Part shown: piece by piece, positions 24,516 to 33,324 of the stretch | Layout: each line of letters begins with the position of its first letter | Position numbering within the stretch: position 1 is the stretch's first letter | Assembly (NCBI GenBank): GCA_018241445.1 | Contig: JAFEDT010000004.1 | Span: 1-64,000 of the forward strand | Reading direction: 5' to 3' | DNA length: 64,000 nucleotides | DNA from: Pseudomonadota bacterium | GTDB taxonomy: Bacteria; Pseudomonadota; Gammaproteobacteria; Steroidobacterales; Steroidobacteraceae | Made by a program: the position numbers and the translations under genes | The notes under the pieces: model-generated | The model's input: the letters and a program-made list of their open reading frames with translations, nothing else | The model's database searches: none | Told to the model about the DNA's origin: nothing

Positions 24516-25648
24516 CTGCGCTCGCCCAGGCACCTCTGGTAGCGCCCCTCCACCCGGTGGGCGTACCAGCTTGTGGTCAGCCGACGGCTGATCTTCGGTC
24601 CGTGCAGCGCGATGGTCGGCACCACCGCGCGCGGCAGCGGGCGCCGCGCTTCGCGCTCCGCCATGGCGAAAACGCGCTGGTAGAGGCGGGTCTGCTGCAG
24701 ATCACGGCTCTGCCCCGACTCGAGGGCGCTGTGGATCTCGCGCTGATCCAGGCCGAGACGATCCGCGATTCCAAGCAAGGCCAACTCGGTCTCACTCAGC
24801 CCGCCCGTGTGCAGCAACAGGGTACCGTCCCTGACCAGGGGAACACCCGTGGCGGTGCTGACCGCGTTCTGGAAGGCGGCGTTGCGGCTGGCGAACTGTC
24901 CGGCGTTGAAGTCCGCGAAACGGTACAGGTAACTGTCATACGGCGGCTGGTATGCGAACAGGTGCGCGATTCCGAAATAGAGGCTGCCCCGCCGTGTGAA
25001 GACTTCGTCCGCCACACTTTCCCTGACCGGGTAGGGGTACTGCCGGTGGGCGGCGTAGCGCTCCGCAAAGCTGACACTGACCTGCATCGGCCCGCGGGTG
25101 CGAATGGGGTTCCAGTCGGAAAACAGGCGTTTACCAAGCGGCACCGCACCGATGAAGTCCTCGTAGACGTCGCTCAGGTCCTTTTCCGTCCGGGCGGCGT
25201 CGATCCGCTCGCCGTAGGTGCGCCCCGTGGAGGACTCCAGGTCCAGCGCACCGTGCACCAGCAGCAGTGGCAGGCCCGCACGCCCCGCGCGCGTGTCGAT
25301 CTCGCGGCGCGCCATCGCCCCAAGCCCCGGGATGACGGGATCGACGCGGAAGTTGGACTCCTGCTGGATGACCGAGATCACGGCGCAGACATTGCGGCGG
25401 GTAGGCTCGAGGCCCTGCAGCGTGAAACCCGTATAGATGTCGCCGGCCCACCCCGCACGGTCTGAGATATTGCGCGGCAGCAGCGCCTCGATCCCGTCAC
25501 GGGTCTGCGCGGGCTCCGGGGCTTCGCCGCGCGTAGCCGGGCCCTCACTCGCACAGCCGCCCAGCAGCACGCCCATCCCCAGCACCCACAGCTGTACGAG
25601 CCGGGCCGTACTTCCCGCGACCGTCTTTTTCGCCAGACCTCCCTCCAT
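24512..25648 (-). CDS. DUF1615 lipoprotein
   Basis: A 378-residue predicted lipoprotein of the DUF1615 family, whose function is not known. The N-terminus is basic and hydrophobic and ends in a lipobox LLGGC at about residue 32. The body contains SVIQQESNFRVDP, which recalls the catalytic Glu-Ser of lytic transglycosylases, and RGPMQVSVSFAERYA, also seen in muramidase-like folds. A role in cell-wall turnover is therefore possible but not shown. The start is taken at ATG 25648; a TTG nine codons upstream is an alternative. Single gene. Confidence 0.8.
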   Translation of the reverse strand: MEGGLAKKTVAGSTARLVQLWVLGMGVLLGGCASEGPATRGEAPEPAQTRDGIEALLPRNISDRAGWAGDIYTGFTLQGLEPTRRNVCAVISVIQQESNFRVDPVIPGLGAMARREIDTRAGRAGLPLLLVHGALDLESSTGRTYGERIDAARTEKDLSDVYEDFIGAVPLGKRLFSDWNPIRTRGPMQVSVSFAERYAAHRQYPYPVRESVADEVFTRRGSLYFGIAHLFAYQPPYDSYLYRFADFNAGQFASRNAAFQNAVSTATGVPLVRDGTLLLHTGGLSETELALLGIADRLGLDQREIHSALESGQSRDLQQTRLYQRVFAMAEREARRPLPRAVVPTIALHGPKISRRLTTSWYAHRVEGRYQRCLGERS

Positions 25649-25802
25649 GGGCCGATAGTGTAGCGGTGACCGCAAGCGGGCTCTTCAACGCAAAAGCGGC
25701 AGACTACCGGGCCGCCACCGCGAGTGTGTACCACGGCGGCAAGACAGCCAGCAGCGTGAAGCTGCCGATCGTCCCATGATGTGATCGACTGGGCTGATGC
25801 GG

Positions 25803-26975
25803 CTACTCGTGCGCTAAATCTGTTATCGGCAGCGCCCGGAATCCATTGGCAAACGGAAAGCCGTTGCTGGTCCGGGAAAGTACAGCGCCCGCCTGCACGC
25901 GCGACCTGCCGAGCGCATTTCGCACAAACTCCAGGTTCACCGTATCGCCCATGTCAGGCACCTCCGTCCACTTTGCCTCGTAGAGTTGCAGGCGCCCGCC
26001 CACGTCCACCACGAAGTCAACTTCGCGACTGCGGTCGCGCCAGAAGAACAGGCTTCCAATACGGCCCGCGCGGCGCTCCCGGTCCCGCAGCTGGGCAAAC
26101 ACAAAGGTCTCCCAGAGCGCGCCTGTTGCCGGAGACTGCCGCAGTGCGGCCTCGGTGCGCACGTTCAGCAACGCGCACAGCAGTCCGGTGTCGTTGAAGT
26201 ACAGCTTCGGGCTCTTGACGATGGACTTGGTCCTGTTGGAAAACCACGGCTCCAGCAGGACGATCTGGCCTGACGCCTGCAGTATGGACAGCCAGTGCCC
26301 GGCGGTCGATGGCGCGATACCGACGTCACGCGCCAGATCCGCCTTGTTGAGGAGATTGGCGGAACGCAGCGCGCACGCTCGCACAAAACGCTCAAAGTCG
26401 CGCAGATTGCCGACGTTGGTCAGCTGCCGCACGTCCCGCTCGAGGTAAGTCGCCAGGTAGGAGTTGTAGTACGTCACCAGGTCGATATCCGGGTTGGCGT
26501 ACAGCTCCGGGAAGCCCCCGCGCACGATGGCTGCTTCAATCGTGGTGGCAGGCAGCACGGCGCGAATCTCGGCCAGGGACAATGTCTCCAGTTCGACGAT
26601 ATCGGCCCTGCCTGCCAGGGACTCCGAGGCTGCCTTCATCAGGGTGAACTTCTGCGAGCCGGTCAGAAGATACCTGCCGTTGCGCCCGCGCTCGGCGTCG
26701 ACCTCGGACTTCAGGTGCCGAAAAAGCCCTGGGGCATACTGCACCTCATCGATAATCACCGGAGGCGGATGACGTTGCAGGAAGGCTCGCGGCTCCTTCT
26801 CTGCCTGCTCGGCTTCGGTAGGAAGGTCAAGCGATATAAACGAGTGCTTCGGAAACAGGCGCCGGAACGTCGATGTCTTGCCGGTTTGCCTGGCTCCAGT
26901 CAGCACGACGACCGGCCGCGTCTTCGCGGATCGCTGCAGCCGGGGCTCCACTGAGCGCGGAATCCACATATGCAT
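25803..26975 (-). CDS. AAA ATPase with DUF4143 domain
   Basis: A 390-residue protein of the AAA_14/DUF4143 group. The Walker A motif is VLTGARQTGKTS (about 23-34) and the Walker B-like motif VIIDEVQYAPGLF. YLLTGSQKFTLMK and FPELYANPD follow. The C-terminal half is DUF4143 with LYFNDTGLLCALLN, GALWETFVFAQL and a nuclease-like VDFVVDVG...LYEAKWT, close to the PD-(D/E)xK pattern. The biological role of the family is unclear. The upstream region is AT-rich (TATATT at 26976-26981), and the start is ATG 26975 or 26969 without a clear ribosome binding site. A stand-alone accessory-type gene. Confidence 0.87.
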   Translation of the reverse strand: MHMWIPRSVEPRLQRSAKTRPVVVLTGARQTGKTSTFRRLFPKHSFISLDLPTEAEQAEKEPRAFLQRHPPPVIIDEVQYAPGLFRHLKSEVDAERGRNGRYLLTGSQKFTLMKAASESLAGRADIVELETLSLAEIRAVLPATTIEAAIVRGGFPELYANPDIDLVTYYNSYLATYLERDVRQLTNVGNLRDFERFVRACALRSANLLNKADLARDVGIAPSTAGHWLSILQASGQIVLLEPWFSNRTKSIVKSPKLYFNDTGLLCALLNVRTEAALRQSPATGALWETFVFAQLRDRERRAGRIGSLFFWRDRSREVDFVVDVGGRLQLYEAKWTEVPDMGDTVNLEFVRNALGRSRVQAGAVLSRTSNGFPFANGFRALPITDLAHE

Positions 26976-27082
26976 AATATACGATCAAATCGAATAATTT
27001 GCACCAGATCGGCAGACTCGAAGAACGTAGCCCTGACGTGCCGGGGACTTCATGGGAAGATAAGCCGGTTATCCGATCCAGG

Positions 27083-29557
27083 ATGGCCCTGATAATGACC
27101 TCTCAGACCTCCCTTCCCCCGCAGGCCCGCGTCGTCATCGTCGGCGGCGGAATCATCGGAACTTCCGTGGCCTACCACCTGGCCTCCATGGGCTGGAAGG
27201 ACATCGTGCTGCTGGAGAGGGACCGACTGACCTCCGGCACCACCTGGCACGCCGCCGGGCTCATGGTGACCTTCGGCTCGACCTCGGAAACGTCGACAGA
27301 GATGCGCAAATACTCGCGTGACCTGTACCGCCGCCTGGAGACGGAAACCGGCCAATCCACCGGGCTGGCGCAGATCGGATTCATCGAAGTCGCCGCGGAC
27401 AAGGGACGGCTGGAGGAATACCGGCGCGTGGCCGCCTTCAATCGCTACTGCGGAGTCGACGTACACGAGATCTCCCCCCGCGAGGTGCAGGAGCTGTTTC
27501 CGCTCGCCAACATCGATGGCATCGAGGCCGGCTTCTACGTCAAGGAAGACGGGCGCGTGAACCCGGTGGACGTCACCATGGCGCTCGCCAAGGGGGCGCG
27601 CATGAGGGGCGTGAAGATCCTCGAGTCCACCCCCGCAACCGGCGTGCTGCACAGTCGTGGGCGGGTGACCGGGGTGCGCACGGCGCACGGTGACATCAAG
27701 ACGGAAGTCGTGGTGAACTGCGCCGGAATGTGGGCGCGGCAGTTCGGCGCCCTGGCGGGCGTCACGCTCGCCAACCAGGCCGCCGAGCACTACTACCTGC
27801 TGACAGAGCCGATCAAGGATCTGCCACCGAACATGCCGGTGCTGGAGGATCCGGGTGCGTACGGGTATTACCGCGAAGAGGCCGGTGGCCTGCTGGTGGG
27901 CCTGTTCGAACCCGTGTGCGCGCCGTGGAAGATCGAGGGCATCCCGGAGGATGCCTCATTCCTCGAGCTGCCCCCGGACTGGGAGCGGATGACGCCGTTC
28001 CTGGAGCGCACCATGTCGCGCGTCCCGATCACCGCCCAGGTGGGCATGAAGAAGCTGTTCTGCGGGCCTGAAAGCTTCACCCCGGACCTGCGGCCGCAGG
28101 TTGGCGAGGCGCCGGAACTCAAAGGCTATTTCGTCGCAGCGGGCCTGAACTCCATCGGCATTCTCACCGGGGGTGGCCTGGGCCGGGTGCTGGCGCACTG
28201 GATCGTTACCGGGCATCCGGATGTCGATGTGACGGGCTTCAACGTCGACCGGCTGCACGCCTGGCAGGCCAATCCCGAGTACCGACGCCAGCGCACAGTG
28301 GAGTCGCTGGGGCTCGTCTACCAGTGCCATTACCCCAATCTGTCCCTGTCTACGGCGCGCAACGTGCGCAAGTCACCCTTCCATGATCGACTGGCGGCCG
28401 CGGGCGCTTACTTCAAGGAGGTCAGCGGCTGGGAAAGCCCCGACTGGTATGGCGAGCCGGGCACGCAACCGGACCCCGGGCCCCTCACCTGGGGCAGGCC
28501 GAGCTGGTTCGCGCGCTGGGAACATGAGCACCGCGCTGCACGCGAGGGTGTGATCCTGATGGACATGTCGTTCATGGGAAAATTCCTGGTGCAGGGCCGG
28601 GATGCGGGCCGCTGCCTGGAGCGCATCAGCGGCAATCGCATCGATGGCCCGCCGCAAACCATCACCTACACCCAATGGCTTCATCAGCGCGGCACGCTGG
28701 AAGCCGACCTGACTGTCACCAAGCTGGCGGACGGGAAGTTCCTGGTGGTGGTCACTGACACGATGGTCGGGCACGCGGAAACCTGGATGCGGCGCAACAT
28801 GCCGGAGGACGCGCACGCTTTCGTGACCGACGTGACTTCCGCCTACGGCCAGCTCAACGTCCAGGGACCGAAGTCGCGCGCGCTGCTGCAGCGGCTGACG
28901 ACTGTTGACCTGTCAAACGAAGCGTTTCCATTCCGCACCGCACGGGAGATCGACATTGGATTCGCACGCGTGCTGTGCATCCGCATCACTTACCTGGGCG
29001 AGCTGGGATACGAGCTCTACATCCCCAGCGAGCAGGCCACGCATGTCTATGACCGGCTGGTGGAGGCCGGCCGCGAACTGGGAGTAGTGCACGCGGGACT
29101 CAAGGCGCTCGGCAGCCTGCGCATGGAAAAGGGGTACCGCGATTACGGTCATGATATCGACAACACGGATGTGCCGGATGAGGTCGGCCTGGGCTTCGCA
29201 CTGGACCTGGACAAACCCGGCGGATTCATCGGCAAGGATGCTGTCCTGGCGCACAGGGCCAGGGGTCCCCTGACGCGCCGGCTGGTGCAGATTCTGGTGA
29301 AGGATCCGCAGCCCCTCATGTATCACGCCGAGGTTGTGCTGCGTGATGACGTTGCGGTTGGCTACGTGCGCGCCGCCTCATATGGACACTCCCTGGGAGG
29401 TGCGGTCGGTCTCGCCATGATCGAGCCAAAAGTGACGGTCGACGCAGCCTATCTCAGCAGCGGCAGATGGGAGGTGGAGATCGCCGGCAACCGCTACCCT
29501 GCGCTCGCTTCAGCGCGCCCGCTGTACGATCCAGCGATGGAACGCATCCGGGCCTGA
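27083..29557 (+). CDS. GcvT-type FAD oxidoreductase (dimethylglycine/sarcosine dehydrogenase-like)
   Basis: An 824-residue two-part enzyme. The N-terminal DAO domain has the FAD motif VVIVGGGIIGTSVAYHL and the flavin-attachment-region histidine in GTTWHAAGL. The C-terminal half holds the folate-binding GcvT and GcvT_C domains (LMDMSFMGKFLVQG, YTQWLHQRGTLEADLTV, GELGYELYIP, LKALGSLRMEKGYRDYG). This layout is that of dimethylglycine and sarcosine dehydrogenases, which demethylate the amine and pass the one-carbon unit to tetrahydrofolate. The start is ATG 27083 or 27095. With the betaine-homocysteine-type methyltransferase 2.6 kb away it suggests stepwise betaine breakdown. Confidence 0.87.
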   Translation: MALIMTSQTSLPPQARVVIVGGGIIGTSVAYHLASMGWKDIVLLERDRLTSGTTWHAAGLMVTFGSTSETSTEMRKYSRDLYRRLETETGQSTGLAQIGFIEVAADKGRLEEYRRVAAFNRYCGVDVHEISPREVQELFPLANIDGIEAGFYVKEDGRVNPVDVTMALAKGARMRGVKILESTPATGVLHSRGRVTGVRTAHGDIKTEVVVNCAGMWARQFGALAGVTLANQAAEHYYLLTEPIKDLPPNMPVLEDPGAYGYYREEAGGLLVGLFEPVCAPWKIEGIPEDASFLELPPDWERMTPFLERTMSRVPITAQVGMKKLFCGPESFTPDLRPQVGEAPELKGYFVAAGLNSIGILTGGGLGRVLAHWIVTGHPDVDVTGFNVDRLHAWQANPEYRRQRTVESLGLVYQCHYPNLSLSTARNVRKSPFHDRLAAAGAYFKEVSGWESPDWYGEPGTQPDPGPLTWGRPSWFARWEHEHRAAREGVILMDMSFMGKFLVQGRDAGRCLERISGNRIDGPPQTITYTQWLHQRGTLEADLTVTKLADGKFLVVVTDTMVGHAETWMRRNMPEDAHAFVTDVTSAYGQLNVQGPKSRALLQRLTTVDLSNEAFPFRTAREIDIGFARVLCIRITYLGELGYELYIPSEQATHVYDRLVEAGRELGVVHAGLKALGSLRMEKGYRDYGHDIDNTDVPDEVGLGFALDLDKPGGFIGKDAVLAHRARGPLTRRLVQILVKDPQPLMYHAEVVLRDDVAVGYVRAASYGHSLGGAVGLAMIEPKVTVDAAYLSSGRWEVEIAGNRYPALASARPLYDPAMERIRA

Positions 29558-29677
29558 CCGGAGCTGCCTTATCCCTTGCGTACGGTGAGCATCGAGATCG
29601 ATCCGCCATCGACGCCCTCTACCGGGAAGCTGACCGGCTCGTCTCTTGCACCGGCCGCCAGCACGCGGGTCGTCTCA

Positions 29678-30061
29678 CTACGGCTCGCGATCGCTCAACC
29701 TTTCGTAACCCAGGTTCTGGCTGGATCCGCCTTCACTGGGTCCATAAACCGCAAGCAGCCGCGCGTACCCGGTCGCCCAGTAGCGACCGACTGCCCCGCT
29801 CGGGACCCGAACGACATCACCGGCCCGTGCCTCGACCGTCACCCCGCCGGATTCCACGAAGAGCTCACCTTCAATTACGAAGTTGTACTCACTGTGCGGA
29901 TGCTGATCGGTCCACGACTCGGCGGTCAGCTCCCACTCAAACAGCGCGGGCTCGGACCAGCCACCCTGCGCCGGCGGCAGGATCGTCCGGCACTTCGGCC
30001 CCGTGCGCTCGCTGAAAGGCGCTCGCGGAAATTTTTCAGGTGTGTTCGCCGCGTCGGTCAT
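29678..30061 (-). CDS. cupin-domain protein
   Basis: A 127-residue single-domain cupin. The first motif is present as DQHPHSEYNFVIEGELFVE with the histidines and glutamate of a metal site, and the second as GDVVRVPSGAVGRYWATG, where the usual histidine is replaced. Single cupins of this type are often sensors or small enzymes; no specific role can be given. The ATG at 30061 is chosen because it gives a standard cupin. An upstream in-frame ATG at 30217 would add 52 residues without recognisable sequence and sits just behind the divergent ArsR gene. Confidence 0.7.
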   Translation of the reverse strand: MTDAANTPEKFPRAPFSERTGPKCRTILPPAQGGWSEPALFEWELTAESWTDQHPHSEYNFVIEGELFVESGGVTVEARAGDVVRVPSGAVGRYWATGYARLLAVYGPSEGGSSQNLGYERLSDREP

Positions 30062-30236
30062 TGCACTGCACCAAAAAGCGTCGATTCCGTAGCGCGGATT
30101 ATATGACTGAAGCGCAGCAAAGGCCGACTTCTCCAATGCGCGGCTGAGTGCACCGTTCACTGAGGCCCTTCCGTGCGCCCCCACCGTGCGACCTCCCCTT
30201 GCAGGCTGCCAGTTCATGTGCTAAATACTGAACCAT

Positions 30237-30602
30237 ATGGTTCAGTCTTATCCACCCCGCATCGATACCTCGTTCGCTGCGCTTGCGGACGCCACCCGAC
30301 GCGGCGTCCTGGAGCAGCTCGGGCGCGCAGACGCTTCAATCACGAACCTTGCCGGGAAGTTTCACATGACCCTCACGGGCATGAAGAAGCATGTCGGCGT
30401 GCTGGAGCAGGCGGGACTGGTCGTCACGCAGAAGATCGGGCGCGTGCGGACCTGCAGGCTCGGACCGCGCCGCCTTGCGGAAGAGGCGGCATGGATCGAG
30501 AGATACCGCCAATTGTGGGACGCACGCTTCGACGCGCTCGATGAGGTTGTAGAGGAATTAAAACGCAGGGAGAGAGCCGGTGGACGCAAGAAAAGAGAGT
30601 GA
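30237..30602 (+). CDS. ArsR-family transcriptional regulator
   Basis: A 121-residue ArsR-type winged-helix repressor. The DNA-binding domain reads FAALADATRRGVLEQLG ... ITNLAGKFHMTLTGMKKHVGVLEQAGLV, with the recognition helix MTLTGMKKHV. It has no metal-binding cysteines, so it is not a metal sensor. ArsR regulators of this kind are very often encoded just before an AHSA1/SRPBCC protein, as here: the next gene overlaps it by 23 bases if GTG 30580 is the start. The pair is probably co-expressed and autoregulated. Confidence 0.9.
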   Translation: MVQSYPPRIDTSFAALADATRRGVLEQLGRADASITNLAGKFHMTLTGMKKHVGVLEQAGLVVTQKIGRVRTCRLGPRRLAEEAAWIERYRQLWDARFDALDEVVEELKRRERAGGRKKRE

Positions 30603-31095
30603 GCTTGCCCCCATGAAGAACCGCACGACGGTGGAGCGGAAGTCTGAGCGTGAGATCGTCGTCACGCGAACTTTCAACGGCCCGGCGCGCCTCGTGTTCG
30701 AGGCGTGGACCAAGCCCGAGCTGTTCAGGCAGTGGTGGGTGCCAAAGTCGATGGGAATGTCCCTGCTTTCCTGCGAAATGGAGGTTCGCGTCGGCGGCAG
30801 GTACCGCCTGGAGTTCGGCCAGGGGGCTGCAAAGTCCATGGCGTTCTTCGGTAGGTACATCGAAGTGATACCGCACTCGCGCCTCGTCTGGACTAATGAC
30901 GAAAGTGACGACGGTGCCGTCACCACAGTGACATTCGAGGAAAAAGGTGGCAAGACGCTACTGGTGATGCACGAACTCTATCCCTCGAAGCAAGCTCTCG
31001 ACGCTGCCGGCACCGGGGCGGCGGATGCGATGGTCGAGACATTCGCGCAACTGGACGAGCTTCTTGTCACCCTGGACGCGATTCACGGGGTATAA
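30580..31095 (+). CDS. SRPBCC (AHSA1-type) protein
   Basis: A 171-residue START/SRPBCC-fold protein of the AHSA1 group. The conserved opening is VVTRTFNGPARLVFEAWTKPELFRQWW, followed by VGGRYRLEF and GRYIEVIPHSRLVWT. These proteins bind hydrophobic ligands or act as co-chaperone-like factors; the ligand here is unknown. The GTG at 30580 is chosen because AGGGAGAG lies five bases before it, which makes it overlap the ArsR gene; ATG 30613 is the alternative. Its 3' end overlaps the convergent D-aminoacylase-type gene by 13 bases. Confidence 0.88.
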   Translation: MDARKESELAPMKNRTTVERKSEREIVVTRTFNGPARLVFEAWTKPELFRQWWVPKSMGMSLLSCEMEVRVGGRYRLEFGQGAAKSMAFFGRYIEVIPHSRLVWTNDESDDGAVTTVTFEEKGGKTLLVMHELYPSKQALDAAGTGAADAMVETFAQLDELLVTLDAIHGV

Positions 31096-32810
31096 CCGGG
31101 GCCGCGCAACACCTTGCCAGGCAGCGCCCCGGTCATGCGCCCGCGCTCGATCACCGGCACACCGTTGACCAGGACGTACTGCATGCCCTCGGACAGTTGG
31201 TTGGGCTTCTGGAACGTCGCGGTATCGCGGATGGACTCCGGGTCGAATATCACCACGTCGGCCCACATCCCGGCTTTCAGCACCCCGCGGTCGGTGAGCC
31301 GCATGCGTTGCGCCGGCAGCGCCGTGAACTTGCGGATTGCTTCCGGCAGGGTGAGTTTCTTCTCCTCCCTGACGTACTTGCGCAGGATGCGCGGAAAGGT
31401 GCCGTAGGCGCGCGGATGCGGATGCTCCTGGCCGAGGATGCCTTCGGGCGAGGTGCCGGAGGAATCGTTGTCGACCGAGGTCCAGGGCTGCTGCAACGCC
31501 AGGGCAACATCGGGCTCCGACATGCCGAACACCGCGACCCCGGTGAGTCCGCCGTCCTGGATCAGCAGATCAAACAGCGCATCGATCGGATCCTTTTTCC
31601 AGATCTGCGCCACCTGCGCCAGTGTCTTGCCCTGGAATCTGAGCAGGGCGGGCTCGTGCACGACACCGATCAGGATCGCTTCCGGGCCCGGGATCTCGTC
31701 CCATTCGTTGTCCCATTGACTCGAGGGGCTGTGCATTTCGGCCCGGATGCGCTCGCGCATCCGCGGATCCTTGAGGCGCGCGATCAGCTTGTCGTTGCCG
31801 CCGTCGTGCGCCCACGGCGGGATGAAGGCGGACAGATCATTGAACCAGGCCGTATACGCGTAGGTGTCCGCGCTCACGTCACTGCCGGCGGCGCGCGCCG
31901 CAGCGATCTTTGCCACGATTTGCGGCATGCGTCCCCAGTTACGCTTGCCGGCCGCCTTCAGGTGCCAGATCTCCACCGGGATGCCGGCCTCGCGGCCGAT
32001 GCGCAGTGCCTCATCGAGCGCCGCCAGGATGCCGTCACCCTCGTTGCGCATGTGGGTGGCGTAGATCCCGCCGAACCCGGCCGCTTCCCGGGCCAGCGCG
32101 ATCAGCTCCGGCGTGCCGGCGTAGGGCGCCGGGGCGTACTCCAGCGCGCTGGACAGTCCGACCGCACCATCGCGCATGCCCTGGGCCACCAGGGCCTGCA
32201 TGCGCTGCAGTTCCTGCGGGCTCGGCTGACGATTCGCATCCCCCAGCACCATCCGGCGCACGCTGGTCGCGCCGATGTAGCTGGCCAGGTTTATGCCCAT
32301 GCCCCGGGATTCGAGCTGCGCGAAATACTGCCGCAGCGTGCGCCACTGCGGCTGCAGGTGGTAGTGCTCGTAGACCTTGCGGTCCGTGCGCAGCATGGCA
32401 TCGTCCAGGGGTGCCACCGAATTGCCCTCGCCCGTGATCTCGGTGGTGATGCCCTGGAAGATCTTGGACGGCAGCCGCGGCTCCACCAGGATGCTCAGCT
32501 CCGACTGCCCCAGCATGTCGATGAAACCCGGCGCCACCACACTGCCGTGGGCGTCGATGGTGTTCGCGGGCAGGCGTGCGCGCAGGTTGCCGATCGCGGC
32601 GATCCGGCCGCCGCGGATGCCGATGTCGCCCGAATACCAGGGCGAGCCGGTGCCGTCGATGATCCGGCCATTGATGATCACCAGCTCGAAGGGCGCGCTG
32701 GTGGCGTCTGCGCGCGCCACCGCCGGCGGTGAAAGAACCGCAAGGCCCGCCAGCAAGCAGCCGCCCGCGCTCAGCCATCGTCCGCGAACCCAGTTCCACG
32801 CTGTCATCAC
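31083..32810 (-). CDS. D-aminoacylase-like amidohydrolase, exported
   Basis: A 575-residue amidohydrolase of the N-acyl-D-amino-acid deacylase group with a signal peptide (residues 1-36). Family features include VIINGRIIDGTG, ATHMRNEGDGILAALDEALRIG, VEIWHLKAAGK and the C-terminal HPRAYGTFPRIL. However, the metal-binding HxH that normally follows PGFID is replaced (PGFIDMLGQSE), and the bridging cysteine position reads TGEGNS with Glu. It is therefore a diverged subfamily whose activity may differ from D-aminoacylase. Its ATG overlaps the stop of the HxlR gene (ATGA), so the two are co-translated. Confidence 0.8.
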   Translation of the reverse strand: MMTAWNWVRGRWLSAGGCLLAGLAVLSPPAVARADATSAPFELVIINGRIIDGTGSPWYSGDIGIRGGRIAAIGNLRARLPANTIDAHGSVVAPGFIDMLGQSELSILVEPRLPSKIFQGITTEITGEGNSVAPLDDAMLRTDRKVYEHYHLQPQWRTLRQYFAQLESRGMGINLASYIGATSVRRMVLGDANRQPSPQELQRMQALVAQGMRDGAVGLSSALEYAPAPYAGTPELIALAREAAGFGGIYATHMRNEGDGILAALDEALRIGREAGIPVEIWHLKAAGKRNWGRMPQIVAKIAAARAAGSDVSADTYAYTAWFNDLSAFIPPWAHDGGNDKLIARLKDPRMRERIRAEMHSPSSQWDNEWDEIPGPEAILIGVVHEPALLRFQGKTLAQVAQIWKKDPIDALFDLLIQDGGLTGVAVFGMSEPDVALALQQPWTSVDNDSSGTSPEGILGQEHPHPRAYGTFPRILRKYVREEKKLTLPEAIRKFTALPAQRMRLTDRGVLKAGMWADVVIFDPESIRDTATFQKPNQLSEGMQYVLVNGVPVIERGRMTGALPGKVLRGPGYTP

Positions 32811-33232
32811 ACTCCCCTTTTTGTCTTGTCGCGCGCCATCCGCGGCCGGCGCGGTCGCGCGGCCGCAGCGGCTGTGCCACCGGCCGGACCGTGGCTCAGC
32901 GTCACCGTGCCGGGTATGTGACGTTTACCCCAGTGCACGAACGCGAGCAACACCTCACCCAGGTCACGGCCGCTGGGCGTGAGCGTGTAAGCATAGCGCG
33001 TCGGCCGCTGCTGATAGGGGGTGCTGGCGATGATTCCCGCGCGCTCGAGGCGCCGCAGGCGCTCGGCCAGGATGTTGGTGGGAATCCGCTCCGGTGAATC
33101 CGCCAGCTCCCCGTAGGTGCGCTTGCCATGCAGCAGGTCGCGCACGACCAGCAGTGACCACTTGTCCCCCAGCAGATCGAGCGAGTTGGCGACCGCGCAG
33201 GCAGAGCGCGCAAAGGGTTTGCTGGCATGCAT
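32807..33232 (-). CDS. HxlR-family transcriptional regulator
   Basis: A 141-residue HxlR-type winged-helix regulator. It has the conserved early cysteine (SACAVANSLDLLGDKWSLLVVRDLL), RTYGELADSPERIPTNILAERLRRLERAGII and YTLTPSGRDL. HxlR proteins often sense reactive aldehydes or redox state through this cysteine. It is the first gene of a two-gene unit with the D-aminoacylase-like enzyme (4-base overlap). It is divergent from a membrane protein gene, and the 92-base gap holds two identical-arm palindromes that are good operator candidates. It has a basic arginine-rich tail. Confidence 0.9.
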   Translation of the reverse strand: MHASKPFARSACAVANSLDLLGDKWSLLVVRDLLHGKRTYGELADSPERIPTNILAERLRRLERAGIIASTPYQQRPTRYAYTLTPSGRDLGEVLLAFVHWGKRHIPGTVTLSHGPAGGTAAAAARPRRPRMARDKTKRGV

Positions 33233-33254
33233 CCCGGCCTCCTCGTCTCAAGCA

Positions 33255-33271
33255 ACTTGCACGGTGCAAGT
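33255..33271. promoter_or_regulatory. HxlR operator candidate 1
   Basis: ACTTGCA-CGG-TGCAAGT is a perfect 7-base inverted repeat, 23 bases upstream of the HxlR start. The same arms recur at 33294-33310. It overlaps a possible -35 TTGCAC for the plus-strand gene. Confidence 0.7.
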
Positions 33272-33293
33272 CAGTGTGCTACGGTCGCCATCG

Positions 33294-33310
33294 ACTTGCA
33301 AAATGCAAGT
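33294..33310. promoter_or_regulatory. HxlR operator candidate 2
   Basis: ACTTGCA-AAA-TGCAAGT has the same arms as the site at 33255. The centre-to-centre distance is 39 bases, nearly four DNA turns, which would put two dimers on the same face. It lies 14 bases before the ATG of the membrane protein gene. Confidence 0.7.
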
Positions 33311-33324
33311 GACTGGAGAGCACC

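Noticed and set aside
29558..29677. Short minus-strand frame ending VSFPVEGVDGGSISMLTVRKG
   Set aside because: It begins after an in-frame stop, has no start codon context and no family could be recognised, so it is not reported as a gene remnant.
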